Shown: positions 31,628 to 38,879 of the stretch, piece after piece
How positions within the stretch are numbered: position 1 is the stretch's first letter
Layout: every line of letters starts with the position of its first letter
Origin: CAVTBX01 sp963733135
Lineage (GTDB): Bacteria > Actinomycetota > Thermoleophilia > Gaiellales > Gaiellaceae
DNA length: 64,000 nucleotides
Direction of reading: 5' to 3'
NCBI GenBank assembly: GCA_963733135.1
Contig: CAVTBX010000008.1
Span: 62,001-126,000 of the forward strand
Made by a program: the position numbers and the translations under genes
The notes under the pieces: model-generated
Database searches by the model: none
Seen by the model: only the letters and a program-made list of their open reading frames with translations
Told to the model about the DNA's origin: nothing

Positions 31628-31996
31628 TCATGGCCGCCCGGAAGGGCGGGCGGATTCGCGTTGGCGAACGCGGGCCTTCTTCCCGACCTTGCCGCGGAGG
31701 TAGTACAGCTTCGCGCGGCTCACGTCGCCAATCGACTGCACCTCGATCTTCTCGATCTTCGGCGAGTGGAGCGGGAACGTTCGCTCGACGCCGACCCCGA
31801 ACGAGTTCTTGCGGACAGTGAACGTTTCGCGAACCCCAGGCCCCTGGCGCTTAATGACGATGCCCTCGAAGACCTGAACGCGCCGACGCTGACCTTCGAT
31901 GACCTGAAAGTGGACGCGCACGGTGTCCCCAGCCTTGAAAACCGGGAGGTCGGACCGCAGCTGGCGGCGCTCGAGGATGTCGATCGTCTTACTCAT
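31628..31996 (-). CDS. rplS: 50S ribosomal protein L19
   Basis: 122 residues from ATG 31996 (MSKTIDILERRQLRSDLPVF). Core motifs: GDTVRVHFQVIEGQRRRVQV, FEGIVIKRQGPGVRETFTVR, HSPKIEKIEVQSIGDVSRAK. The Arg/Lys-rich end is normal. A CGCCC-GGAA-GGGCG hairpin overlaps the last codons (31635-31648) and may help end transcription towards the convergent GNAT gene. The order trmD-lepB-rplS is swapped relative to the common trmD-rplS-lepB. Confidence 0.97.
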   Translation of the reverse strand: MSKTIDILERRQLRSDLPVFKAGDTVRVHFQVIEGQRRRVQVFEGIVIKRQGPGVRETFTVRKNSFGVGVERTFPLHSPKIEKIEVQSIGDVSRAKLYYLRGKVGKKARVRQRESARPSGRP

Positions 31997-32033
31997 CGTG
32001 AAGGGGCTCCGGCCGGGTGAGCCGGCGGCCACT

Positions 32034-32636
32034 CTAGCGAAAGCCGATCCGCTGAGGAGGCCAGTAAACGGCGAAAACCTCGCCGATCAGGCTCTCCCGC
32101 GGGACCGGCCCCCACACGCGGCTGTCGCACGACTGGGCGCGATTGTCACCCATGAAGAAGTAGTGGCCGCCGGGGATCTCGCGGGCGGGGAACGTCTGGT
32201 CGTCGCGCCGCTCGGCTTCGAGATAGGGCTCGTCGAGCCGGTCCCCGTCGATGAAGACGATGCCCTGGCGCTCCTCGATCGTCTCGCCCGGAAGCCCGAC
32301 CAGCCGCTTCACGAACGTACCGCCGGCGCCGCAGAGCCGCTGTGCCCGCCGCGGCGTCTCGAAGACGACGACGTCGCCACGCTCCGGGTCGCGCAGGTGG
32401 TAGATGAACCGGTTTGCGAGCACACGGTCGGAAAAGCGTGCGGTGCAGCCGTCGCCCGGCTCCGCGCAGTGCAGGGTCGGCTCCATCGATGACGACGGGA
32501 TCCGGTACGGGTTCACCACCCATTGCTTGATCGCGAGGACGGCACCGACCGCGATCGCGATGGTCAGCACCCAGTCGACCACCGTGCGCCAGGGCGGCGG
32601 AATCCTGCCCGTCAGGAGGTCGATCGGGCCCCTCAC
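32034..32636 (-). CDS. lepB: Signal peptidase I
   Basis: 200 residues. One N-terminal membrane anchor (VDWVLTIAIAVGAVLAIKQW), catalytic Ser50 in RIPSSSMEPTL, general base Lys110 in TFVKRLVGLPGE, and box E motif FFMGDNRAQSCDSRVWGPV. It cleaves signal peptides of secreted proteins outside the membrane. Overlaps trmD by ATGA. Confidence 0.96.
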   Translation of the reverse strand: MRGPIDLLTGRIPPPWRTVVDWVLTIAIAVGAVLAIKQWVVNPYRIPSSSMEPTLHCAEPGDGCTARFSDRVLANRFIYHLRDPERGDVVVFETPRRAQRLCGAGGTFVKRLVGLPGETIEERQGIVFIDGDRLDEPYLEAERRDDQTFPAREIPGGHYFFMGDNRAQSCDSRVWGPVPRESLIGEVFAVYWPPQRIGFR

Positions 32637-33289
32637 GACGTTGTCCGCTCCCGGCTCCTGTCACGCCTCCACGCGTCGATCCGCGCGTGGTCGCCGGAAA
32701 GCAAGACCTCGGGGACGCGCCAACCGCGGAACTCATCGGGCCGGGTGTACTGTGGAAACTCGAGCCCGCCCTCGAGCTCCTCCGAGAAGCTCTCGACCGC
32801 GCCGCTCTCCTCCCGGAGCGCGCCTGGAAGCCGGCGGGCGATTGCATCGAGGACGACCATCGCGGGGAGCTCGCCGCCCGAGAGCACGTATGGGCCGATC
32901 GAGACCGCGTCGGTCGCGACGTGCTCGACGACCCGCTCGTCGAAACCCTCGTAGCGGGCCGAGAGCAGCGTCAGCGCCGGCTCCACAGCGAGCTCCTCCA
33001 CCAGCGCCTGGTCGAGCTGACGGCCGCCCGGCGTCAGCGCCACGATCCTCCGGCCGCCGGGATCCTCGTAGACCGACTCGAGCGCGGCGCAGACGACGTC
33101 GACCCGAAGCACCATTCCGGCTCCGCCTCCGTACGGCTCGTCGTCGACCCGCCCGCCCGGCAGCGGCGTGAAGTCGCGGTAGTTCCAGAGCCGCAACTCG
33201 AGCTCGCCGCCGAGCACCGAGGCGATCGGGCGCGCCTCGGTGAGCCAGGAAAACGCGTGCGGGAGCAGGGTGAAGACATCGAGATTCAG
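32633..33289 (-). CDS. trmD: tRNA (guanine-N1)-methyltransferase TrmD (probable CTG start)
   Basis: 218 residues. The SPOUT knot signature YVLSGGELPAMVVLDAIARR is present, with VDDEPYGGGAGMVLRVDVVC earlier. The first GTG in frame (33217) would cut off the conserved N-terminus; upstream sequence reads NLDVFTLLPHAFSWLTEARP, as expected of TrmD. The only plausible start is CTG at 33289-33287, placed 5 bases after a perfect GGAGG (33299-33295). It methylates G37 of tRNAs. Follows rimM closely. Confidence 0.93.
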   Translation of the reverse strand: MNLDVFTLLPHAFSWLTEARPIASVLGGELELRLWNYRDFTPLPGGRVDDEPYGGGAGMVLRVDVVCAALESVYEDPGGRRIVALTPGGRQLDQALVEELAVEPALTLLSARYEGFDERVVEHVATDAVSIGPYVLSGGELPAMVVLDAIARRLPGALREESGAVESFSEELEGGLEFPQYTRPDEFRGWRVPEVLLSGDHARIDAWRRDRSRERTTS

Positions 33290-33311
33290 GAGAGCCTCCG
33301 GGCGGACAAGG

Positions 33312-33776
33312 CTAGCCGGGTGCCACGAAACCCGGGGCGACGAGGATACGACCGCCGGCGAGGTCGACCGACCGGATGCACGCGGCGACGGCGGGGAGGG
33401 ACTCGCCGCTCGAGAGCTCCAGCACGTCGTTCGCGACTCCCGGCTCCACGGCGAGGACTCTTCCGAGTAGGCGGCCTCCTTCCTCCTCGACCTCGAGGCC
33501 CACGAGCTGGAACCCGTACCAGGCGCCGGCCTCGGACTCGGGGAGCTCTTTCTCAGGGAGCTCGAGCACGGCGCCGCGCTCCGCGTCCCGGTCGAGCCGA
33601 ACGACGAGCCGTTTGCCGGCGCGCTTGGATGACTCCACCTCTACGGGCTCTCGGCCCAGATAGACCTGAGTGCCCGGTGCAAAGCGCGCAGGATCCTCGC
33701 TCGCCTCGTCCACGACGAAGGAGCCGTCTCGCCCGTGCGGCCTGCCGACGCGGCCGACCCTGATCCAGCGCGTCAT
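33312..33776 (-). CDS. rimM: Ribosome maturation factor RimM
   Basis: 154 residues: N-terminal RimM barrel (RWIRVGRVGRPHGRDGSFVV) and a C-terminal PRC-barrel (YGFQLVGLEVEEEGGRLLGR, then PGVANDVLELSSGE). It assists 30S head assembly around S19. Overlaps the khpA stop by ATGA within the rpsP-khpA-rimM-trmD operon. Confidence 0.95.
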   Translation of the reverse strand: MTRWIRVGRVGRPHGRDGSFVVDEASEDPARFAPGTQVYLGREPVEVESSKRAGKRLVVRLDRDAERGAVLELPEKELPESEAGAWYGFQLVGLEVEEEGGRLLGRVLAVEPGVANDVLELSSGESLPAVAACIRSVDLAGGRILVAPGFVAPG

Positions 33777-34006
33777 TCCTCGACGATCTCGAGGAGCGCC
33801 CGCTCGCCTCGACGTGTCCCGCCGGCACGGATGACGGTGCGAAGCGCGCGGGCCACGCGACCCTGGCGGCCGATCACCTTGCCGATCTCGTCGGAAGCGA
33901 CTCGAAGCTCGAAGACGACAGCGTCGTCGCGCTCGACCTTGCGAACCGACACCTCGTCAGGCTTGTCGACGAGGCTCCGTGCGATTTCTTCGAGGAGCGC
34001 CTCCAC
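33773..34006 (-). CDS. khpA: KH-domain RNA-binding protein KhpA (YlqC)
   Basis: 77 residues, a single type-II KH domain with the GxxG-type loop in SDEIGKVIGRQGRVARALRT. Normal size and position between rpsP and rimM. It binds small RNAs or rRNA and in Gram-positives works with KhpB. Start 6 bases after the rpsP stop. Confidence 0.95.
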   Translation of the reverse strand: MEALLEEIARSLVDKPDEVSVRKVERDDAVVFELRVASDEIGKVIGRQGRVARALRTVIRAGGTRRGERALLEIVEE

Positions 34007-34012
34007 CGAGCG

Positions 34013-34252
34013 CTAGAGACCCTTGGCGCTCAGGAGCCGCCGCACCGACTCGCTGGGCTGGGCGCCCTTCTCGATCCAGTCGCGCACCTTGTCCTCGTCG
34101 AACTCGATCGTCGACGGGTCCGTCTGCGGGTTGTAGCGCCCGACGATCTCGATGAAGCGGCCGTCGCGAGGTGAGCGCGAGTCGGCCACGACGACGCGAT
34201 AGATCGGGTTCTTCTTCGAGCCCACGCGAGCGAGTCTGATTCGTGTAGCCAC
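34013..34252 (-). CDS. rpsP: 30S ribosomal protein S16
   Basis: 79 residues. RIRLARVGSKKNPIYRVVVA and DGRFIEIVGRYNPQTDPSTI are the defining S16 stretches. It is 13 bases after ffh, in the usual ffh-rpsP order. Confidence 0.97.
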   Translation of the reverse strand: MATRIRLARVGSKKNPIYRVVVADSRSPRDGRFIEIVGRYNPQTDPSTIEFDEDKVRDWIEKGAQPSESVRRLLSAKGL

Positions 34253-34265
34253 TAGGTCTCCTGTT

Positions 34266-35597
34266 CTACCGTCGTTGCTGCGCGGCCAGCGACTGGAGGT
34301 TCGGCATCTTGCCGCGCCCGAGCTGCCGCATCATCTTCTGCATCTGCTTTCGCGCCTGGAGGAGTTGGTTCACCTGCTGGACGTTCGTGCCGCTCCCATT
34401 TGCGATCCGAGCCCGCCGCGAGCCGTTGATGATCTCAGGGCGACGCCGCTCCTCGGCCGTCATCGAGAGCACGATCGCCTCGACGCGCGCGAGATCGCGG
34501 TCGTCGACGTTCACACCCTTCATCTGCTTGCCTAGGCCGGGGATCATCCCGAGCACGTTCTGGAGGGGGCCCATCTTCCGCATCATCCGTTGGGCCTGGA
34601 GGAAGTCGTCGAACGTGAACTGGCCGGCGCGGATCCGCTTCTCCATCTCGGCCTGGTCGTCCTCACCGGCGGCGGCCTCGGCCCGCTCGATCAGGGTGAG
34701 CACGTCCCCCATGCCGAGAATCCGTGAGGCCATCCGGTCGGGGTGGAAGTACTCGAGCTGGTCGAGCTTCTCGCCCGTGGAGCCGAGCTTGATCGGTTTG
34801 CCGGTCACGGCCTTGACCGAGAGCGCCGCGCCGCCACGGGCGTCACCGTCCAGTTTCGTGAGGACGACTCCGTCGAACGCGATGCGCTCCTGGAACCCTT
34901 CGGCGACCGCGACTGCTTCCTGCCCGGTCATGGCGTCGAGGACGAGCAGCACGTTCGTCGGCTTTACGGCGTCGCGGACGGCTGCGAGCTCCGCCATGAG
35001 CTCGTCGTCGATCTGAAGCCTGCCCGCGGTGTCGACGATCAGCACGTCGCGGCCCTGGGCGCGAGCTTGCTCGAGGCCATGGCGTGCGACTGCGACCGCG
35101 TCCTTCGTGCTCCGGTCGGCGTACACCGGGATCTGGATCTGGTTACCAAGCTGCTCTAGTTGGTCGATCGCGGCCGGCCGCTGGAGATCCACCGCGACGA
35201 GCGCGGGCGTCTTGCCCTCCTTCCGGAGGAGGAGCGCAAGCTTGGCGGCAGCGGTGGTCTTGCCCGACCCTTGGAGGCCGGCGAGCAGGATGACCGTCGG
35301 CGGACGTCCGCCGAACGCAAGCTTCGAGCCTCCTTGACCCATGAGCGCGGTCAGCTCGTCGTGGACGATCTTCACGACCTGCTGGCCGGGCGTCAGGCTC
35401 TTCGTGACGTCGACGCCGAGCGCACGCTCCTTGACGGTCGCGACGAACTGCTTGACGACGGTGAAGTTGACGTCCGCCTCGAGGAGCGCAAGCCGGATCT
35501 CACGCATCGCACGCGAGAGATCCTCGTCGGAGAGGCGGCCGCGACCCTTCAGGTCTCCCAGCGAGGACTGGAGCTTGTCTGCAAGCGTGTCAAACAC
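34266..35597 (-). CDS. ffh: Signal recognition particle protein Ffh
   Basis: 443 residues from GTG 35597 (FDTLADKLQSSLGDLKGRG). N and G domains with P-loop GLQGSGKTTAAAKLA, DTAGRLQIDDELMAEL and TKLDGDARGGAALS; the methionine-rich M domain has RMMRKMGPLQNVLGMIPGLG and ends QMQKMMRQLGRGKMPNL. It binds signal peptides and delivers ribosomes to FtsY, which is encoded about 2.3 kb upstream. No SRP RNA gene was recognised in the window. Confidence 0.97.
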   Translation of the reverse strand: MFDTLADKLQSSLGDLKGRGRLSDEDLSRAMREIRLALLEADVNFTVVKQFVATVKERALGVDVTKSLTPGQQVVKIVHDELTALMGQGGSKLAFGGRPPTVILLAGLQGSGKTTAAAKLALLLRKEGKTPALVAVDLQRPAAIDQLEQLGNQIQIPVYADRSTKDAVAVARHGLEQARAQGRDVLIVDTAGRLQIDDELMAELAAVRDAVKPTNVLLVLDAMTGQEAVAVAEGFQERIAFDGVVLTKLDGDARGGAALSVKAVTGKPIKLGSTGEKLDQLEYFHPDRMASRILGMGDVLTLIERAEAAAGEDDQAEMEKRIRAGQFTFDDFLQAQRMMRKMGPLQNVLGMIPGLGKQMKGVNVDDRDLARVEAIVLSMTAEERRRPEIINGSRRARIANGSGTNVQQVNQLLQARKQMQKMMRQLGRGKMPNLQSLAAQQRR

Positions 35598-35647
35598 AGG
35601 CAGCCGGGAAGTGTAGCCCGGCACTTGCAACCGATTGGAGGTCTGGC

Positions 35648-35854
35648 ATGGCGGAGATCGCAAAGGTCATCAGGATCATCGGCTCGTCGCCGGAAAGCTT
35701 CGCGATGGCGGCACAGAGCGCTGTCGACGAGGCCGCGAAGACGGTGCGCGGCATCACCGGCGCGGACGTGGTGACGATGAGCGCGCAGGTCGAGGGTGAC
35801 CGGATCACGGAGTACCGGACGACCGTCGACATCGCGTTCGGCGTCGAGCGCTAG
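35648..35854 (+). CDS. Dodecin family flavin-binding protein
   Basis: 68 residues after Shine-Dalgarno GGAGG. It matches dodecin throughout: KVIRIIGSSPESFAMAAQSA, VDEAAKTVRGITGADVVTMS, and the C-terminal EYRTTVDIAFGVER. Dodecins form dodecamers that store and protect flavins, which fits the riboflavin cluster downstream in the window only loosely. It diverges from ffh by 50 bases and is followed by repeats. Confidence 0.93.
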   Translation: MAEIAKVIRIIGSSPESFAMAAQSAVDEAAKTVRGITGADVVTMSAQVEGDRITEYRTTVDIAFGVER

Positions 35855-35870
35855 TCGGAGCCCGCCTCGG

Positions 35871-35973
35871 CGGCCGGGCGAATCGCGCGGCGGTGGAGGC
35901 CGCGCAGCGGCCGGGCGAATCGCGCCGGTGTTTGCGCGATTCGTATGGAGCAACCGCCGGGAGGCGGTTGCGT
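35871..35973. repeat. Two-hairpin repeat, copy A, plus a partial 5' duplicate
   Basis: Stem 1 is CGAATCGCGC (35916-35925)/GCGCGATTCG (35934-35943), 10 perfect pairs with an 8-base loop. The linker TATGGA (35944-35949) follows. Stem 2 is GCAACCGCC (35950-35958)/GGCGGTTGC (35963-35971) with tetraloop GGGA. The segment CGGCCGGGCGAATCGCGC is also present 37 bases earlier at 35871-35888, a partial duplicate. A second full copy with different stems is at 54180-54233. Confidence 0.8.
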
Positions 35974-36100
35974 TTACCCGCGCGCCGAAGCGGAAGCCGT
36001 CCAACGACCGTTTTCGTCCACACGCGAGCGGTGGCCCTCAAGCGCCCCTGTCCTTTAGGGACGTGTCGCGCTGGGGGCCGGCCGCACGCCACCCACCGCG

Positions 36101-36160
36101 TTTGAGCGTAACGCCGAAAGGCGCGCGTGTGGTGCGCGGAAGTATGCCGAGAGTGTGGAG
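36101..36160. repeat. Dispersed ~60-bp hairpin repeat, copy 2
   Basis: TTTGAGCGTAACGCCGAAAG then GCGCGCGTGTGGTGCGCGGA then AGTATGCCGAGAGTGTGG. CGCGC/GCGCG pair around GTGTGGT. It matches 25496-25555 and the complement of 45918-45984. It fills the last 60 bases of the 306-base gap between dodecin and the SDR gene; between it and the two-hairpin element, 35974-36100, I see no gene. Confidence 0.8.
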
Positions 36161-36847
36161 TTAGCTGTCCTGCGCAGTGGGGCGCACCAGGATCTCGTTC
36201 ACGTCCATTCGTGCCGGCTGCGAGACTGCGAACATGACGGCGCGCGCCACATCGTCCGCCTCGAGCGCGTCCGAGACAGGGTCGTCGAAGAACGGCGTGT
36301 CCACCATCCCAGGCTCAATGAGCGTGACACGGACGCCGGTGCCGTTCAGCTCCTGCCGCAGCGCCTCGCCCATGCCGGTCACGGCCCATTTCGTGGACGA
36401 GTAGAGCGAACCGGCGAGGGCGCGCCGGCCAGCGACCGACGACGTCAAGAGGTAGTGGCCGCGCGCCTCCTTGACGACCGGAAGCGTCGCGCGGATTGTG
36501 AGCGCCGGCCCAAGGACGTTCGTGAGCACCATGCTCCGCCAGAACTCGGGCGTCTCCTCCAGGAACCCGCGCTTGGCGCCGAACCCTGCATTGGCGAAGA
36601 CGACGTCGATCCGCCCGAACGCGTCGAGCGTTCGCTGAACCAGCGCCTCCTGGTCTTTCCACTCCGAGACGTCACAGCGCACGGCGAGCGCGTGCCCCTC
36701 CCCGCCGAGCTCGTCGGCGAGCGCCTCGAGCTTGTCAACCGAGCGCGCCGCAAGGACGACGCGGTAGCCGGCCTCGGCAGCCTGCCGAGCCGTTGCCGCA
36801 CCGATGCCGGTCGACGCGCCGGTGATGAGGAAAACGGGATCGGCCAC
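36161..36847 (-). CDS. Short-chain dehydrogenase/reductase
   Basis: 228 residues. Classical SDR: TGASTGIGAATARQAAEAGY binds NAD(P), FANAGFGAKRGF is the N-A-G motif, SSVAGRRALAGSLYSSTKWA carries the catalytic Ser and Y-x-x-x-K. No substrate can be named. It follows the MscS gene by 11 bases on the same strand. Confidence 0.92.
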   Translation of the reverse strand: MADPVFLITGASTGIGAATARQAAEAGYRVVLAARSVDKLEALADELGGEGHALAVRCDVSEWKDQEALVQRTLDAFGRIDVVFANAGFGAKRGFLEETPEFWRSMVLTNVLGPALTIRATLPVVKEARGHYLLTSSVAGRRALAGSLYSSTKWAVTGMGEALRQELNGTGVRVTLIEPGMVDTPFFDDPVSDALEADDVARAVMFAVSQPARMDVNEILVRPTAQDS

Positions 36848-36858
36848 GACGGCCGAGG

Positions 36859-37851
36859 TTAGCGACGCGCGACGGGCTCGCGCTCGTGCTCCGCTGCCCG
36901 GAGATGCCTGAGCGGCCGGGGCGGCTCCGGGCCCGAGCCGGTGCCGGCGGCGGCCTCCCCGCGCCAGGCGACTCGCGCGAAGCGGCGTTTCGCCTGCTCG
37001 TCCACGCGCATGACGACCGGACCGTGCACGAGCACGTCGGAAGCGCGTTCCTTCACGAGGTTCGGAAGGAGCTCCTCAGCGAGCCACTCCCTCCCCGACG
37101 CGACAGCCGCATGGGCACGGATGCGGAAGAAGTCGTCGTCGAGCCGCTCGACCTCCTCGATCGTCGGACGTCGGACGAAGTGCGTGGGGCCCACCGGCAG
37201 GACGCGCACCACATGCTCCAGCATCTGCCGACCGCGCTCGTCGTCGTTCACGAAGACCTCGATCTCGAGCTCCCGGTAGCCGCGTGGAATCACCCTCGCC
37301 GCCTTCACCTCGGAGTTCGAGACGTGGATCACCTCGCCCGTGGCCGAGCGGATCTTGACCGAACGGAGGGAAAACTCCTCGACGATTCCCTCGACGCCCC
37401 AGGGGTCGATCGCGACCGTGTCGCCGACCCGGAACCAGCGCTCGAAGAAGATCAGGAGGCCCGAAACGACGTCCATGAGGAACCGCTGCGCCGCGAAGCC
37501 GAGGAGGATGGCGAGGAAGGACGCGCCTACGATGGTTTCGACTCCCCGCGCGCCGGTCAGAACCGCGAGTGTCAGCAGGAGAGCGATCCCGTAGAAGACG
37601 TAGCGCGCAGTCGTCGCGACGAGCGAGATCGCCGTCTCGCGCTGCTTGAGAGACGTGATGAGCCCCGTGTCCATCGGCCCCACGCCGCCGGCGCGCTTGC
37701 GCTCGCCGCGGTCTACCGCCCAGGCGGCAGCGCGCCCGGCCACCTTGGAAAGGAGCCAGGCGAGCACGAAGAAGCCCGCTATGAAGACGAGCTTTCCGAA
37801 CGGCGGCGCGAGCGGCGTCGCGTCGTTGAGCTTTCCGACGAGATCATTCAT
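36859..37851 (-). CDS. Small-conductance mechanosensitive channel (MscS family)
   Basis: 330 residues. Hydrophobic helices near 22-38 (LVFIAGFFVLAWLLSKVAGR) and 77-115 (YVFYGIALLLTLAVLTG, then GASFLAILLGFAAQRFLMDV, the pore helix), followed by the beta domain with FRVGDTVAIDPWGVEGIVEE. The C-terminus is basic and Pro-rich. It releases solutes under hypo-osmotic stress. Confidence 0.92.
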   Translation of the reverse strand: MNDLVGKLNDATPLAPPFGKLVFIAGFFVLAWLLSKVAGRAAAWAVDRGERKRAGGVGPMDTGLITSLKQRETAISLVATTARYVFYGIALLLTLAVLTGARGVETIVGASFLAILLGFAAQRFLMDVVSGLLIFFERWFRVGDTVAIDPWGVEGIVEEFSLRSVKIRSATGEVIHVSNSEVKAARVIPRGYRELEIEVFVNDDERGRQMLEHVVRVLPVGPTHFVRRPTIEEVERLDDDFFRIRAHAAVASGREWLAEELLPNLVKERASDVLVHGPVVMRVDEQAKRRFARVAWRGEAAAGTGSGPEPPRPLRHLRAAEHEREPVARR

Positions 37852-37917
37852 CCCACTAACGACTAGCGAGCGCCTGCCGGGCCGTGCCAGGCTCTGCGAC
37901 CCGGCTTAACGCGATCC

Positions 37918-38838
37918 TCACGGTTCGGCGGCGATCAGCGCCCGTGCGAAGTCTTCCGCGTCGAACGGCTGGAGATCGTCGAGTGATTCGCCGACACCGA
38001 TCAGCTTCACCGGCAGGCCGAGCTCATGGGCGATCGCAACCGCGATGCCCCCCTTCGCCGTGCCGTCGAGCTTGGTGAGCGCGACGCCGGTGACGTCCAC
38101 GACCTGCCCGAAGAGCCGCGCCTGCTGGAGACCGTTCTGACCCGTTGTCGCATCGACGACCAGCAGCGTCTCGTGCGGCGCCCCCTCGAGCCGCTGGGCG
38201 ATCACCCGGCGCACCTTGCCGAGCTCCTCCATCAGGTTCGCCTGCGTGTGAAGCCGGCCGGCCGTGTCCACGATGACCACGTGGCGGCCGCGCGCTGTCG
38301 CGGCCTCGATCGCGTCGAAGGCGACCGAAGCGGGGTCGGCCCCGCGCGACGACCCCACGAAGTCCGCGCCCGAACGCTTCGCCCAGATCTCGAGCTGCTC
38401 CTCGGCGGCTGCGCGAAACGTATCGGCGGCTGCGAGCACGACCTCGTGGCCGGCCTCGCGGAGACGGCTCGCGAGCTTCCCGATCGTCGTCGTCTTGCCC
38501 GTGCCGTTCACACCGACGACGAGAACGACGGTCGGGTCTCCCGCCAACGAGAGCCGTGGCTCGCCGGCCGGGGCCACGAGCTCGGCGATCACTGCTTCGA
38601 GGCCTCGCACGAGCTCCTCGGCGGTCGGGGGCTCCTGCGCCTCGAGCCGGGTCACGATCTCGACGGTGGCGGGAACGCCGACGTCCGCTGCGAGCAGCGA
38701 CTCCTCGATTCGCTCCCAAGCCTCTGCGTCGCTCGGGTCGAAGACCGCGCCCGCGATCTCCCGGGTCAGCGCCTCTCGGCTCGCGCCGAGCGACTCACGG
38801 AGGCGCGAAAACCAGCCGCGACGTTCGCTTTCGGACAC
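37918..38838 (-). CDS. ftsY: Signal recognition particle receptor FtsY
   Basis: 306 residues from GTG 38838, 6 bases after GAGGAG; GTG 38883, overlapping the smc stop as GTGA, is an alternative that adds 15 residues. WFSRLRESLGASREALTREI is the usual N-terminus; the G domain has GVNGTGKTTTIGKLASRLRE, DTAGRLHTQANLMEEL and TKLDGTAKGGIAVA. It docks Ffh at the membrane. smc-ftsY linkage is conserved. Confidence 0.96.
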   Translation of the reverse strand: MSESERRGWFSRLRESLGASREALTREIAGAVFDPSDAEAWERIEESLLAADVGVPATVEIVTRLEAQEPPTAEELVRGLEAVIAELVAPAGEPRLSLAGDPTVVLVVGVNGTGKTTTIGKLASRLREAGHEVVLAAADTFRAAAEEQLEIWAKRSGADFVGSSRGADPASVAFDAIEAATARGRHVVIVDTAGRLHTQANLMEELGKVRRVIAQRLEGAPHETLLVVDATTGQNGLQQARLFGQVVDVTGVALTKLDGTAKGGIAVAIAHELGLPVKLIGVGESLDDLQPFDAEDFARALIAAEP

Positions 38839-38879
38839 GGCAGGCTCCTCGCCGCCGAGGAACTCCGCCCAGGTGAGGC

